DNA from: a virus
Virus record (IMG/VR): IMGVR_UViG_3300047352_000586
Coordinates: 1-20,310 of that record
DNA length: 20,310 nt
Strand: one strand, 5' to 3'
The notes beneath the pieces are model-generated. The model did no database searches, was not told the DNA's origin, and was given only the letters and a program-made list of their open reading frames with translations. The position numbers were made by a program, and so were the translations under genes. Of this stretch, positions 1 to 8,860 are shown piece by piece. Each line of letters opens with the position of its first letter. Positions within the stretch are counted from its first letter, which is position 1.

Positions 1-1075
1 TTGAATAATAATTGTCGCTATATTTATATCTATATGCGAAGCGAGGGAACTTAAACTCAAAAAATGGGTCTTCCACAAGAGATACCTCCCACGTACCTAA
101 TCCATCGGGAGTTTCAGTAGGTGCGGCCAAAATAGATATAACCGCAGATGTTTGAGTTGGACCGGGAGGAACAGAAATAACTTCTGCTCTAATTACAAAG
201 TCTACTGGAGTTGTAGATCCTGGTAATTCCGTAGATGTTTCAAAGCTTAATACATCTCCAACTCTATAAAAAGGGTAGGGGCTGGATGCCCAGTTCACAT
301 TGAATTGGGTACCTATAGGTGCGGCAATCCTACATGTGACATCCCTACAATTATCAGGAGCCCCGGGGTCCGGTATAACAAAGTTTTGTAAACAAGTTGT
401 TTCTACTATAGCTGGATCGCCGTTTTCATCTAACGATCTTGTTTTAGATAAAGTTAAGTTAAGTTTATTTAAAGGACTTTGCTTTATAACAGTTATATCT
501 GATTCAATAAAATCTCTTGATAAAGAGCTATCTGCGCCGGCAAAAACACTATGCGTTAAAAAATCCGACCCTATGTTTGCATTTTTAAAGCTTTTTATAT
601 TTATTACTTTTGGCTCGGATTGATCATCTGTCCAAAATAATAAATCTTCAATAATATTTATACCTGTAATTAAGTAATTTTCACTAAAATTTAATATATT
701 ATTTTTATCTACTAAAATAGGTGTTACTATTTCTGTTGTTTGATCGTATTCCGCAATAGCGCTGACATCTCGGCTAGCTATAAACCAGTATATTTTTTCA
801 TTAATATCATTTTTAATCTCTCCTATTTTAACAGGATTAACTAAATCGTTAATATAACCGGAAGTCCAAGACGTATATACGCCGGTACTTGGATTTAATG
901 ATCTATAAAATTTTGAAGAATTGCCTTCTAAATTTTGCAGCGCACCTACATTACCGGTATCAGAAGTAGATATTTCTAAGTTTAGAGCGTCTCTATACTC
1001 GCCATTTGGTACTAAGCGTTCGTCAAGGTCTTTATTCATTTTACCTCGTACGAACGTACGAATCAATTCTGGCAT
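1..1075 (-). CDS. Putative tail/neck stabilisation protein (P22 gp10-like), 3' end outside window
   Basis: An open frame runs without a stop from an ATG at 1075-1073 to the window edge, giving at least 358 residues. The N terminus reads MPELIRTFVRGKMNKDLDER, followed by LVPNGEYRDALNLEIS and a VGALQNLEGN segment. I recognise this arrangement from the stabilisation or needle-base structural proteins that close the neck of short-tailed phages (P22 gp10-like; the stab protein of crAss-like phages). The rest is beta-rich with many W/Y/F strands and no membrane segment. The ATG lies 3 bases after the stop of the upstream adaptor gene, so it is co-transcribed with it. A second in-frame ATG at codon 13 is possible, but the conserved-looking residues before it favour the first. 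The location after two ring/adaptor candidates supports a neck role. The family assignment comes from memory of motif similarity. Confidence 0.7.
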   Translation of the reverse strand, partial: MPELIRTFVRGKMNKDLDERLVPNGEYRDALNLEISTSDTGNVGALQNLEGNSSKFYRSLNPSTGVYTSWTSGYINDLVNPVKIGEIKNDINEKIYWFIASRDVSAIAEYDQTTEIVTPILVDKNNILNFSENYLITGINIIEDLLFWTDDQSEPKVINIKSFKNANIGSDFLTHSVFAGADSSLSRDFIESDITVIKQSPLNKLNLTLSKTRSLDENGDPAIVETTCLQNFVIPDPGAPDNCRDVTCRIAAPIGTQFNVNWASSPYPFYRVGDVLSFETSTELPGSTTPVDFVIRAEVISVPPGPTQTSAVISILAAPTETPDGLGTWEVSLVEDPFFEFKFPRFAYRYKYSDNYYS

Positions 1076-1078
1076 ATA

Positions 1079-1990
1079 TTAATGTTTTATAATTTTAGAT
1101 TTATTACGTAAAACTTGTGTAATTTCCTCTATTTTAATATTTGATAACCTTAACTTAGCATTTCTTTTTGCAGCAAATAACTCTTTTTTAAATCTTAACA
1201 CTAAATACTCTGGAGTGTTTGCTCGCGTTGCTAAAATAGCGTGGGCAATATATTTATATAAAGCCTCTTCTGCAAACTTGTGAACATTCATATCTCCATC
1301 TGCAGCCAAACCGTCAGAAACATATTTTAATGTAACTATTTTTCCTACAAAGCTGGAGTCAAAATTTATTATGTTTGTTATAGGGTCTATATAAAATACG
1401 CCATTAGCTTGGGCTTGTTCTGGTGATATTCCGTAGCGTCTACCAAAATGGTTGTTTTCTAAAATATCAGCATTATTTATATTGTCTAAATTTTGCTGCG
1501 CATTGTGATTAGTAGATTGAAATGCGGTTTTTGTTTGGGATTGTTCAGCAAGAAGATTTTCTCTATTTTGCTCGTCAAACAAATATTCAGCGTTTTGATC
1601 TTGAAGTATAGGCAAAGGATTGGATGTTTTAATTGCGGGATATACAATTCTTTCAATACCTCTGGAATCTACCCAAGTTATTTTAACATAATTAACATAA
1701 TCTTTTGGTAAAACAAAATTAAGCGTTGGCCCTATTTCAATCTCTTGTGATTTTACAGACGGCAAAGTATCATAATTTAATTCTTGTATGCCTCGCATTG
1801 CATGGAACTGCACGTCTGTTCTTTTGATTTTGCTTATTATTTTATCTTCACCTACATATGATATTACAAAATTATTAATAATATCGTCGATGCTGATAAA
1901 CTGGTAAGAGCCGTATTCTTCATCCCAACTGTTCCATTGCCCGTCGGGGCCTAAGTAGTATTGTTCGTCGTTTATATTTACTAAGCTCAT
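1079..1990 (-). CDS. Putative head-tail ring/adaptor protein
   Basis: This 303-residue protein starts with ATG at 1990, 3 bases after the stop of the preceding gene. It has no signal peptide or membrane segment. The first half is beta-rich. It includes a helical FHAMRGIQELNYD stretch followed by LPSVKSQEIEIGPTL, LPKDYVNYVKITWVD and a YPA segment, a pattern I associate with neck ring proteins of crAss-like and marine short-tailed phages. Residues about 150-180 are Asn/Gln-rich and probably a loop. The C-terminal 70 residues form basic helices ending IIKH. Its place between another adaptor candidate and the stabilisation protein fits a ring between portal and tail hub. The exact ring number and partners cannot be told from sequence alone. 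An alternative is a minor tail tube component. Confidence 0.6.
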   Translation of the reverse strand: MSLVNINDEQYYLGPDGQWNSWDEEYGSYQFISIDDIINNFVISYVGEDKIISKIKRTDVQFHAMRGIQELNYDTLPSVKSQEIEIGPTLNFVLPKDYVNYVKITWVDSRGIERIVYPAIKTSNPLPILQDQNAEYLFDEQNRENLLAEQSQTKTAFQSTNHNAQQNLDNINNADILENNHFGRRYGISPEQAQANGVFYIDPITNIINFDSSFVGKIVTLKYVSDGLAADGDMNVHKFAEEALYKYIAHAILATRANTPEYLVLRFKKELFAAKRNAKLRLSNIKIEEITQVLRNKSKIIKH

Positions 1991-1993
1991 CTA

Positions 1994-2773
1994 TTATGAT
2001 TTTTCCTGTTGAATTTGTTCTTGCTCTTCAGAATTAAATACTTGATAAATACTTAAGTCTTTAATTAATATACCGGCAAGCTCTAATATTTTAAATACTA
2101 ATTCTGTTTCCTCTGATGGATCCAGCTCAAAATCAACCGAATAAGTAGCGTCGTATAAAGCTTCGCCATATACCATTTGATACCTCCATTCAACTTTCGC
2201 GGGCACCTTTATATAAGTAACGCTTACATTTGTAGTTATTAGCTCATTTCCGTATACCACAATGCCTCTATCATTTTGAGTATATATAGGTCTAATATTT
2301 TTAGGCTTTGTCAAAGGTGAAGCATTGATGTATAATACTTCATTTTGATTTATTCTACCAGCTTCAACGGGTTGATTTGTAGTTTCTCTATGTATTGTGG
2401 GGTTGCTTACTGGAAAATTTGCCGGCTGAGTAGGAGATGGGTATAAATCTTTTGTGGTGGTGTTAATATATATAACTGTACCTAATCTATACATATCTGC
2501 CGGGAGATCAAAATGATCTGTGTTATAAGCTAAATCCGCGGAAGTTTCAAAAGCGGATATTTTTTTATTTAGCGTATCAAGCATATCGGAATACTCAGTA
2601 TCATTACCGTGTAACCTTCCGAATTGATTAATATCGTAAAAGTATTGTTCAAATAAATCCATTTGCGCTTGATTCGCAAATAAATTAAATTCCTGAGGCG
2701 TAACATATCCTCGTTGTTCTTTATTGAGTATGCCAAGCACTCTTTGATAAACAGTATCTATACTTACGCTCAT
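1994..2773 (-). CDS. Putative head-tail connector (neck ring) protein
   Basis: This 259-residue protein has an ATG at 2773. The N-terminal helical segment contains VYQRVLGILNKEQRGYVTP then QEFNLFANQAQMDLFEQYFYD. I recall this signature from connector/structural proteins of Bacteroidota-infecting podophages. The middle is beta-rich and Pro-rich (residues about 95-190, including LPADMYRL and IYTQNDRGIVVYG). The C terminus is an acidic helix followed by a Gln/Glu-rich tail (EEQEQIQQEKS). It follows the unknown capsid-module gene after a 64-base gap containing a hairpin, and its stop is only 3 bases before the next ring gene, suggesting the two are translated together. It could equally be a tail tubular protein A-type adaptor. 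The structural role rests mainly on position and remembered motif similarity. Confidence 0.6.
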   Translation of the reverse strand: MSVSIDTVYQRVLGILNKEQRGYVTPQEFNLFANQAQMDLFEQYFYDINQFGRLHGNDTEYSDMLDTLNKKISAFETSADLAYNTDHFDLPADMYRLGTVIYINTTTKDLYPSPTQPANFPVSNPTIHRETTNQPVEAGRINQNEVLYINASPLTKPKNIRPIYTQNDRGIVVYGNELITTNVSVTYIKVPAKVEWRYQMVYGEALYDATYSVDFELDPSEETELVFKILELAGILIKDLSIYQVFNSEEQEQIQQEKS

Positions 2774-2799
2774 ATTTTTTTAATTATTAATTATAATGA

Positions 2800-2822
2800 T
2801 TAGGCCACTTTAAGCAGCCTAA
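2800..2822 (-). terminator. RNA hairpin between the 272-residue gene and the connector gene
   Basis: On the minus strand the arms TTAGGCTGCT and AGTGGCCTAA pair around a three-base TAA loop: ten pairs, two of them G-T wobbles. The hairpin sits in a 64-base intergenic gap. It is followed by AT-rich sequence rather than a clean U-run, so it may be a weak terminator, an attenuator or a 3' end protecting the mRNA of the upstream gene. The pairing is directly visible; the function is inferred. Confidence 0.5.
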
Positions 2823-2837
2823 CCACTATAAAGTAAC

Positions 2838-3656
2838 TTAAATAAGTTTTTTCATGACAGCCTTATAGACTTCCATGCCTTCATCTGTTTTAAAGTATGC
2901 AGCAAGAGCTGAATATGGATGTTCATCAAAAGGTACAGTCATTAACTTTCTATTTGTTGATCCATAAGAAAAAGTTCTTTGGTCTTGTGAAAGAGATAAT
3001 AAATTTTGCTCAACCGCTTTAACTCCAACGTTTCTTAATTGAACATTTTCGTCTTGCGCTAGTTGCACAAATAAACCTGGTTTTCTTTTTGCAAAAATCA
3101 TTAAGTCTCTCTTAATCTCACTTGAAGACAAAGAACTAACTTTACTACCAAATTCCACTCTAAGTATTCCCTCTGCTTCATCAACGTCTAATGATTTAGC
3201 TAAGTTTAATGCTTGCAACTCTAATTCAATCCAATCTAATTCGTTTTCAGAAATACCTACTGGATCAAATTCATAATAAACTTTATCTCTTAAAGGGTGA
3301 TATAAAGAAAGTAATTTTTGTAATACCACATTTTCTTTAGGAACCTTAAGCTTTCCGTCTCTCAAAATAATTCTACCTAAAGTAGATGTTCCTTTTTGTT
3401 CATCGGCAAATGGCGATGGTTGATTAGTGGCATATCTTAATTCTCTACTGTAACCAACTTCAGGGTCAAAATACAATAAGGGTTTTCTTTGTGTATGCTT
3501 TGATCTTATTGAATATATTAACGGCGATGAATTGCCTTTTAATACATAAACCCTATCTTTAAATTCAAATTCTGGTTTTTTTGGTGCAGCTGTTTTTTTA
3601 GCTACAGGCTGAGGTGCAACCTCAATTGTTTCTTCTGCTTTAGCTTTTTTAGCCAT
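2838..3656 (-). CDS. Conserved phage protein of the capsid module, function unknown
   Basis: This 272-residue protein starts with ATG at 3656, 77 bases after the major capsid stop. The first 30 residues are Ala/Lys/Pro-rich and likely disordered (AKKTAAPKKPEFEF). A beta segment (DRVYVLKGNSSPLIYSI) and an ELRYATNQPSPFADEQ stretch follow. Residues about 85-150 look like a compact domain ending in acidic helices (SENELDWIELELQALNLAKS). The C-terminal third is helical and basic. I recall similar proteins directly downstream of the capsid gene in marine phages, but none with a function I can name. A head-decoration, head-completion or internal capsid role would fit the position. It is flanked on both sides by RNA hairpins, which suggests its transcript level or stability is set apart from its neighbours. 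No catalytic motif is visible. Confidence 0.75.
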   Translation of the reverse strand: MAKKAKAEETIEVAPQPVAKKTAAPKKPEFEFKDRVYVLKGNSSPLIYSIRSKHTQRKPLLYFDPEVGYSRELRYATNQPSPFADEQKGTSTLGRIILRDGKLKVPKENVVLQKLLSLYHPLRDKVYYEFDPVGISENELDWIELELQALNLAKSLDVDEAEGILRVEFGSKVSSLSSSEIKRDLMIFAKRKPGLFVQLAQDENVQLRNVGVKAVEQNLLSLSQDQRTFSYGSTNRKLMTVPFDEHPYSALAAYFKTDEGMEVYKAVMKKLI

Positions 3657-3692
3657 GATATGATAAAATTAAATAGTTAATAAGAGTAAGAA

Positions 3693-3719
3693 TTACCCCC
3701 GAAGTTACATCAGGGGTAA
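3693..3719 (-). terminator. Hairpin after the major capsid gene (possible terminator)
   Basis: On the minus strand TTACCCC pairs perfectly with GGGGTAA (seven pairs) around a 13-base loop. It begins about 15 bases after the capsid TAG. The sequence that follows is pyrimidine-rich (TTCTTACTCTTATT) but is not a pure U-run, so termination is likely partial. A leaky terminator after the capsid gene is a common way for phages to make more capsid protein than later products. That role is inferred here. Confidence 0.5.
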
Positions 3720-3733
3720 GACCTACAATATGA

Positions 3734-5173
3734 CTAGTCTTTTTTCAACAAGACAAAGTTGTTAGCGGCTTGTACACATAAACATCTTTCTGATAAGAAG
3801 TGAACGTTCATTGCGTCTTCGTCACTAGTGTAATTTCCACCTACGGATCCAGTAATCCAAGATTTCATTTTACGGTCATCAGCTTCAGAAGCTCTGTAGC
3901 GAATGTGTAAGAATGGTCTTGAAATATTTTTTCCTAGCATTTGGTCATATACAGTTGAAGTTCCAGCTGGTACAAGAACACCTTCAACATCTCCAACTAA
4001 TCCACGAGTAGTAGAGTCGTTTAGATATTTCCAGTCAGTTTTGTAAAAGTCGTAAGAACCTCTTCGGAATCCTGAGAAGCCTAAGTTAAGCGCCATATCT
4101 TCAGAATTTTCAAATACACCATAAGATGTACCTCCAACTCCATAAGAATTTTGAGCAGCCAACATGTTGTCAATAGATAAAGAAGTAGCTCTATCTAAGA
4201 AAAGCATGTTTTCTTCAATAGCACCCTGCTTGTCAAGCTCTGCTAAAATAGTGTCAAAGTCATCAAGACCAGCTCCACCTGCAGCGCCAAAATCAGCATC
4301 AGTATACACAAGACCTCTTTCGTTGATAGCAGAGAAAAGTCCGTCAGAACCAGTAATTTCATCTCCACCGCCAAATCCAGCAGCTGGTGCAATTGGGTTA
4401 GCAGCTTTTTCAGCCTCAATCATTGCCATTTCTAATTGGTCTTCAAAACGGATGCGAGCTTCGTGCTCTGATTTTAAATACCATAAATATCCAGAAGTTC
4501 CAGCTTCAGTAGTTACTTCAACCCAACCGATTTGTGCAGTGTCAGATCCGCTTACAGCGTACTTGTCACGTAAAATGATTGGCTTGTTGCTAAACTGCTC
4601 AAATGCAGCGTCAACAGAAGTCCCAGCGTTAGATGTTCCTTTAGAATATTCAGAACCATATACAAATACTTTACCAGCAGCGTGAGCAGTAATAGCTCCT
4701 TGGTAGCCAGCTACAGTAAGTGTAACATCACCTGTTGCGCCATCTGCAGCGCTTACAGCTGATACATATGCTTTCTCTACAACTAATCCAGCAGCGTCAG
4801 CTACCACGATAGTAGCACCAGCTCCAATAAGATTAGTAGGGTTGTTATTTGCATCACCTGGAATCACTACAGTTGTGCCTGTTGTAACCACTGGGTCATA
4901 TGCAATATGTAAACGCCCTTGCTCAGACCATACTACTTGGTCAGAAGCCATAGGCATTTCAGCTCCAACCATACGTAAAAATCCAGAGATAGTTCGATTT
5001 CCATATCGCTCTACTTCTTTTTCGTATACTTCTGGTAAAAACTGTTGTGTAAAGTCTAGCTCAGCTAAACTTAAATAGTTGTCGTTAAATAATGTTTGCG
5101 TTGGGCGTGGAGTTAAATGGTTTAACTGCGCGCCAGCGGGAGTACCTTTAGGTACGCCAAATTCACCTGCCAT
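3734..5173 (-). CDS. Major capsid protein
   Basis: This 479-residue protein follows portal and scaffold in the standard order, and by eye is richer in G+C and in small residues than its neighbours, as highly expressed capsid genes often are. The N-terminal arm contains HLTPRPTQTLF, then LPEVYEKEVERYGNRTISGF, a typical start of marine phage capsid proteins. Residues about 93-175 are Gly/Ala/Val/Thr-rich beta strands (TTGTTVVIPGD, GATIVVADAAGLVV, VTLTVAGYQGA) that may form an inserted surface domain. The C-terminal part has the alternating helices and strands expected of an HK97-type shell protein, including RPFLHIRYRASEADDRK. The ATG at 5173 has an A/T-only leader. HK97 fold is assumed from gene order and general character; I cannot see a maturation cleavage site. 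Confidence 0.87.
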   Translation of the reverse strand: MAGEFGVPKGTPAGAQLNHLTPRPTQTLFNDNYLSLAELDFTQQFLPEVYEKEVERYGNRTISGFLRMVGAEMPMASDQVVWSEQGRLHIAYDPVVTTGTTVVIPGDANNNPTNLIGAGATIVVADAAGLVVEKAYVSAVSAADGATGDVTLTVAGYQGAITAHAAGKVFVYGSEYSKGTSNAGTSVDAAFEQFSNKPIILRDKYAVSGSDTAQIGWVEVTTEAGTSGYLWYLKSEHEARIRFEDQLEMAMIEAEKAANPIAPAAGFGGGDEITGSDGLFSAINERGLVYTDADFGAAGGAGLDDFDTILAELDKQGAIEENMLFLDRATSLSIDNMLAAQNSYGVGGTSYGVFENSEDMALNLGFSGFRRGSYDFYKTDWKYLNDSTTRGLVGDVEGVLVPAGTSTVYDQMLGKNISRPFLHIRYRASEADDRKMKSWITGSVGGNYTSDEDAMNVHFLSERCLCVQAANNFVLLKKD

Positions 5174-5194
5174 AATATTAATTTTTAAGGTTTG

Positions 5195-6397
5195 TTATCG
5201 TTTACTTTTAATCTTCAACTTAGAGCTACTAGCACTGCTTGAAATTGAGCGTACGGTCCAGCCGTTAGAAGCTTTGACGTTTTCATGAGTCCCTCTCGGA
5301 TCCATATCAATGTTCTTAGCTTTAGCCATACTATTTTTAATTGCATCGGATTTACCTTGCTCATAAAAATGATTCGCAATCGCATCAGCGTTCATAGCGG
5401 TAAATAAAGACTTATGGTACCCGGCAGCATCCTTCATTTCGTTTTTATCATTCAAGAACTTCTTGACAAAATTATTAATGTCGCTTTGAGTAGTCTTAAC
5501 CTGGTCTGTATTGTTTACTTTAAAACGAAATTTCTTTTCACCAACATTGAAATCAAAACCTTTGAAATCATTAGAAAAAAGATTTTCTGTTTTATTTTTA
5601 AATATAGACGCCTGGTGTTCAGCTATTTTAGTTGACTCTTCATTGTCTTTTTTATAGCGATTAAAAAATTCAACCGCTTTTTGTTGTTCTGGATTTAATC
5701 TTGATCCAGCTTTAATTTCTTCGTAATAATTACTTTTTAATTTTTCAAGGTGCTGTTTTGCTTTAGCGGCCTCTTCTTTAAAAGCAATTTTAGCTTTACG
5801 TATATCTTTTGGCTCATCTAGTTCTTCATCATACGAAAAGTCCTCCATAAGAACTTCTATATCCTCTTTGTCTAAATGAGGTTTTGTTGTTTCGTAATAC
5901 TCCCTAATAAGCTGCGCTTCATTTAATGCAGAATAATCGGTATTAAGTTTTACGTAATCTTCCAAGCTACCGCCTGTTTCATTTATAAACTCTACAACTT
6001 TTTGAATATTTTCTGGTAAAGGTGCGCCAGTGTCTTGAGAATGTTGAATTTCTTGCTCAACTTCTTCTTGTAACTCTTGTGTTTGTTCCTTTACTTCTTC
6101 TTCCGTTATTTCTTCTAATACGGTTTCTTCATTTTGTACGGGCTGGTCTTCATCTTGGACGGGCTCCCGTACTTCTTCAACCACTTCTTCGCTACTTGGC
6201 GTGTTTTCGGATTCTCCGACAGTATCATTGCTTGCATCTGCGCTTTGTTCTTGAACGGCATCTTCTTGTGGTTTATTTAATTCGGCTAAGTTTACTTTAA
6301 TAACCCCGTCATCATATGACATTGGGCCATTATCTTCTGTAGGTTGTTCTACAACTTGATCGTTTGTTTCTAGAACTTCTTCTGTATTTTCTGACAT
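5195..6397 (-). CDS. Putative capsid scaffold protein
   Basis: This 400-residue protein lies between portal and major capsid, the usual scaffold position. Residues 1 to about 125 are extremely acidic and low in complexity (runs such as EEITEEEVKEQTQELQEE), predicting disorder or coiled coil. A helical middle follows (VVEFINETGGSLEDYVKLN, then QLIREYYETTKPHLDKED). A Lys/Glu coiled-coil region lies at about 200-260. The C terminus is Ser-rich and strongly basic (SSSASSSKLKIKSKR), as in scaffold proteins that bind the capsid through a positively charged tail. No protease triad is evident, so capsid maturation, if proteolytic, would need another enzyme. ATG at 6397; the stop is 21 bases before the capsid start. 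The role is inferred from position and composition. Confidence 0.75.
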   Translation of the reverse strand: MSENTEEVLETNDQVVEQPTEDNGPMSYDDGVIKVNLAELNKPQEDAVQEQSADASNDTVGESENTPSSEEVVEEVREPVQDEDQPVQNEETVLEEITEEEVKEQTQELQEEVEQEIQHSQDTGAPLPENIQKVVEFINETGGSLEDYVKLNTDYSALNEAQLIREYYETTKPHLDKEDIEVLMEDFSYDEELDEPKDIRKAKIAFKEEAAKAKQHLEKLKSNYYEEIKAGSRLNPEQQKAVEFFNRYKKDNEESTKIAEHQASIFKNKTENLFSNDFKGFDFNVGEKKFRFKVNNTDQVKTTQSDINNFVKKFLNDKNEMKDAAGYHKSLFTAMNADAIANHFYEQGKSDAIKNSMAKAKNIDMDPRGTHENVKASNGWTVRSISSSASSSKLKIKSKR

Positions 6398-6429
6398 GAT
6401 AAAATATTATATAATTATTACTATTATTA

Positions 6430-8856
6430 TTACCTAGGCTCGAAGGAACCTAAGTCAAAATCTCCGCTAAGTATGTCGTTTCCTGACGACTCAAAGTTTT
6501 TTGGAGGTAAATCATTCTTTCTTTGATTTATTAATTCACTTTGTTGTGTTGCTTGAATCTTAGTACGATCGTCTTTTCTGTCTTCTTTTTCTTGTAATTC
6601 AGATTTTCTACCTTGTACCTCAATTCCTTTTAAGCTCATATTCATTTCAAACTCAAGTTGCATTAGCTCTTTTTTCAAATTAGCCTCTTGCATTAATTTT
6701 TGAGCATCAATTTGCGCCTTAGCTTGTTCAAGCTGTATTTTACTTGCGGTTAAGGCTTGCTGTTTTTGCACTTCAGCTTGAGCGGCTACTTGTTGAGTTT
6801 GAGCATTTGCTTGGGCTTGCGCTTCAATGTTTTGTTGTTGAAGCTGCTGATCCATTAGCATTTTTTCTTTCTTGCGCACCTTGAGCAATTGATTTGCTAA
6901 TTTTATATTTTTAATATCCCTAAGGTCTATAGCATCCGCTAAGTCTATCATACCTGCGCCAACTGCAGCTTGTATATTATTTTCTAATATAGCTTTTTCC
7001 TCTTCATCTGGAGCAAGTTCTATAAATATACCAAAATCGTACAAATATAAATTTGACATTTCTTCAAGCACCGCTACATTTTGATTACCTATTTTATGTA
7101 TGAAGGCTTCTCTTGTCGGCGAATATTCTATAATATCAGATATTCTTAATGACAAGTTATCACACAAGTCTGCTGTTAAAAACAATGTACCATTTAAAAT
7201 ATGTCTTGTAGCCGTGTTTGAATTAGCTGCCGCTAATTTTTGCACCCCAACTAAAGCTCTTGAATCAGGCATGCTTCCATCACGCGCTTCATTAAGTCCG
7301 GTTACATCTCTAATCATTTGTAAATAATAATTATAAGTAGTAATCAAACTTTGAAGTTTTGCTCCGCCGCTTCCGCTGCTGATTTCTTGTATTGGCACTT
7401 TACCAGGGTTCATATCACCTTCTTGGGTAAATGACCTACCAATAACGGAACCTGTTTGGAAAAACATATTTAACGCTTCTTGCGGGTTGTAATTTGTGCC
7501 ATTACCTAAATCAACTTCGGCTAATCCATCAGCATCAAGATAAACGCCATCTGGCACCATTCTTGACATTACCTGTTGGAGCTTTAAATGTGTAAGCTGA
7601 ATCATATCAGCAAAACCGGTTATACGTGAAACGATACTTTCTATACGGCCTTTATACATTCTTGGTGCTACTATACTATAGTTCATTTTTACTTTAGTAT
7701 AATCGCTTTTTGGGCGAATCATATTTTTAGCCATTTCCCATTTAAGCATTCTACCGCCTAATATTTTAACACCTTCATATAAAACTTCCAAAGATTGAGA
7801 TAGTTTTGATATTCCATATTCGGCCATTATTTCTTCTGGCGGATTAAAATCGTCTGATTTAGGTATTAGCTTTACGGCTCCTGTAGCGGTTTCTTTAACT
7901 TTATATACATCATTGGCAAATGTTTTGTAATTAAAATAAAGAACCTGTACGGTATTAGAGTCATCTTCATTATAGTTAGATACAGTTCTATCATAAAAAC
8001 CGTTATTGCTATAAGATTGAGAAGATATTTCTGTTAGGTCGTCATTCGTCAGCCATGGGAATTCTTTCTTAAGCTCATTTAAATGTACTCTGCGAATTTC
8101 GCCTACATAATAAATATCATCAAAATAAGGTGAATCTGTATATGACCACACTAAATCTGCAGGATCAACGTATTCTATTTTAACGCCCTCAGATTTTGAA
8201 AAACTATTTTTTACAGCCCCTATGCCAATTGTAGTTAAATCGTAGTTACAACGTCTTTTAATTAAGTCATATTTATTACCTTCAAGTAAAACATTTAAAG
8301 CCTGCTCTTCTGCTAATTCTACTTGCTGCTTGTAGCTTAGTTGCATATGTAATTCGAGCTCTTCTTTGTTTTTAGGTAACGTTTCTGGGTTATTTTCAAA
8401 TAATGTAACTCCAAAATTTTCTTCTGAAAATCTACTTAACTCCTGGGTCTGCATATCTCTTAATATAGACTCCATATATTTTGTACGTTTTTCAACGCCA
8501 TATGGATCTTGCGAATATGCTTTTATATCAAATGATCTTTCTGATATGCCATTTACAACTATATCTACAAACTTTGGTATAATAGGTACGGGTTTCCAAT
8601 CTAAATTTAAATAAGATAAATCACCATTAATTGATAATTCGTCTTTATATTTTTGTATACCCTGCTCGCCACGAGCGTAAAGCCTTAAATTATGAAAAGT
8701 ATTTTGATTACTTTTAAATCTGTTTAAACCAGTATCTGATTTGAACCATTCGTTTTCTATAGCTCTACCTATTGAAGTACCATAGTCGATAGACATTTTT
8801 TCTTCATCGCTAGCTATTTGGCTTGGAAAATAATTTGTTATAACTGACTCAGCCAT
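6430..8856 (-). CDS. Portal protein
   Basis: This 808-residue protein starts 4 bases after the terminase stop (leader AAAAATATG). It has the size and position of a portal, the dodecameric ring through which DNA enters the head. Features that match crAss-like and marine portals from memory: an N-terminal helical region with FHNLRLYARGEQGIQKYK, a VPIIPKFVDIVVNGISER segment, YDLIKRRCNYDLTTIGIGAV, then VDPADLVWSYTDSPYFDD. A helical stem follows with LTHLKLQQVMSRMVPDGVYL and MIRDVTGLNEARDGSMPDSR. From about residue 655 the chain becomes a long Gln/Ala/Lys coiled coil (QQQNIEAQAQANAQTQQVAA), the likely barrel and crown helices, ending in an acidic tail. No truncation is seen. Confidence 0.88.
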   Translation of the reverse strand: MAESVITNYFPSQIASDEEKMSIDYGTSIGRAIENEWFKSDTGLNRFKSNQNTFHNLRLYARGEQGIQKYKDELSINGDLSYLNLDWKPVPIIPKFVDIVVNGISERSFDIKAYSQDPYGVEKRTKYMESILRDMQTQELSRFSEENFGVTLFENNPETLPKNKEELELHMQLSYKQQVELAEEQALNVLLEGNKYDLIKRRCNYDLTTIGIGAVKNSFSKSEGVKIEYVDPADLVWSYTDSPYFDDIYYVGEIRRVHLNELKKEFPWLTNDDLTEISSQSYSNNGFYDRTVSNYNEDDSNTVQVLYFNYKTFANDVYKVKETATGAVKLIPKSDDFNPPEEIMAEYGISKLSQSLEVLYEGVKILGGRMLKWEMAKNMIRPKSDYTKVKMNYSIVAPRMYKGRIESIVSRITGFADMIQLTHLKLQQVMSRMVPDGVYLDADGLAEVDLGNGTNYNPQEALNMFFQTGSVIGRSFTQEGDMNPGKVPIQEISSGSGGAKLQSLITTYNYYLQMIRDVTGLNEARDGSMPDSRALVGVQKLAAANSNTATRHILNGTLFLTADLCDNLSLRISDIIEYSPTREAFIHKIGNQNVAVLEEMSNLYLYDFGIFIELAPDEEEKAILENNIQAAVGAGMIDLADAIDLRDIKNIKLANQLLKVRKKEKMLMDQQLQQQNIEAQAQANAQTQQVAAQAEVQKQQALTASKIQLEQAKAQIDAQKLMQEANLKKELMQLEFEMNMSLKGIEVQGRKSELQEKEDRKDDRTKIQATQQSELINQRKNDLPPKNFESSGNDILSGDFDLGSFEPR

Positions 8857-8860
8857 ATTT

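Noticed and set aside
300-623. Plus-strand 107-residue frame near the left edge
   Set aside because: It lies opposite the partial stabilisation protein gene, which is coherent through the whole 1-1075 interval.
4164-4685. Plus-strand 173-residue frame opposite the major capsid gene
   Set aside because: It is a Ser/Pro/Ala-rich shadow of the capsid coding strand with no homology signal or leader.
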